Source: Actinomortierella ambigua
Lineage: Eukaryota; Mortierellomycota; Mortierellomycetes; Mortierellales; Mortierellaceae
Assembly (NCBI GenBank): GCA_016098155.1
Contig: JAAAJB010000454.1
Location: forward strand, 7,676 to 21,858
DNA: 14,183 bases
Reading direction: 5' to 3'
Position 1 is the stretch's first letter, and each line of letters starts with the position of its first letter. The notes under the pieces were generated by a model that did no database searches, was not told the DNA's origin, and saw only the letters and a program-made list of their open reading frames with translations. A program made the translations under genes and the position numbers. Of the stretch, positions 13,995-14,183 are shown in pieces.

Positions 13995-14183
13995 TAGGCA
14001 CCACACTCGTAACAGGATAAGAAGAAAAGAAAGGAGGCAAAGGGGGTATGTCAGTTTCTTCTGGAAGATACTTGATCCCAAGTAGACTATGAGAGGAAAG
14101 AACGCCAACTTCACAACACCATATTGCATGAAAGTCGAGCATATATAGAAGGAGCATTCAGTCTGCTCGTTTTTTTTTTTTTT
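13995..14183. other. Right flank without recognisable gene
   Basis: No supported coding region is seen. CGAGCA (14136-14141) and TGCTCG (14164-14169) can pair across a 22-nt loop and are followed by 14 T to the window edge. A TATATA sits in the loop. This could be chance, a T-run at an assembly edge, or a terminator-like structure. Confidence 0.35.

Noticed and set aside
1..14183. tRNA, rRNA and CRISPR arrays
   Set aside because: No tRNA A/B boxes in a cloverleaf context, no rRNA-like stretch and no regularly spaced direct repeats with unique spacers were seen.

Overview
The window looks like nuclear DNA of a filamentous, early-diverging fungus. The main gene is split by short spliceosomal introns (117-147 nt) with GTAAGT/GTATGT-type donors, CTAAT-like branch sites and TAG/CAG acceptors. 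It has long simple-sequence amino-acid runs and an AATAAA close to the stop codon. A Mortierella-type zygomycete is my best guess from the overall style. It is an inference; no marker gene in the window proves it.

Positions 1-11893 are almost entirely one giant plus-strand gene that enters from the left edge and is 5'-truncated. I reconstruct five exons (134-2857, 3003-4790, 4938-9950, 10068-10339, 10460-11893). They join in one consistent frame and give about 3,740 residues in the window. The product is a serial array of about 13-15 immunoglobulin-like ASH (ASPM/SPD-2/Hydin) or MSP-type beta-sandwich modules, separated by disordered linkers. It also has one charged coiled coil and ends in a separate helical C-terminal module. 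I see no enzyme motif, kinase, motor or membrane span. It is most likely a scaffold of the Hydin/ASH superfamily, and I cannot assign an orthologue.

From about 11.9 kb to the right end the DNA is non-genic and repeat-structured. An element of about 1.96 kb (12038-13994) is bounded by imperfect terminal inverted repeats, 153 bp on the left and 119 bp on the right. Each repeat carries two copies of a 27-bp subterminal motif. No transposase was recognised, so it reads as a non-autonomous or decayed DNA transposon. Inside it are minus-strand remnants of a membrane-protein-like gene, with a Cys-rich, N-glycosylation-site-bearing region followed by a hydrophobic helix. An inverted copy of the same junction is inserted in the middle of these remnants, giving the order X-rc(Y)-rc(X)-Y. 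The element also holds a separate 120-bp foldback hairpin and a triplicated 18-bp repeat.

The last 190 bases hold no recognisable gene and end in a T run at the window edge. The giant gene and the element appear functionally unrelated; they are neighbours only.
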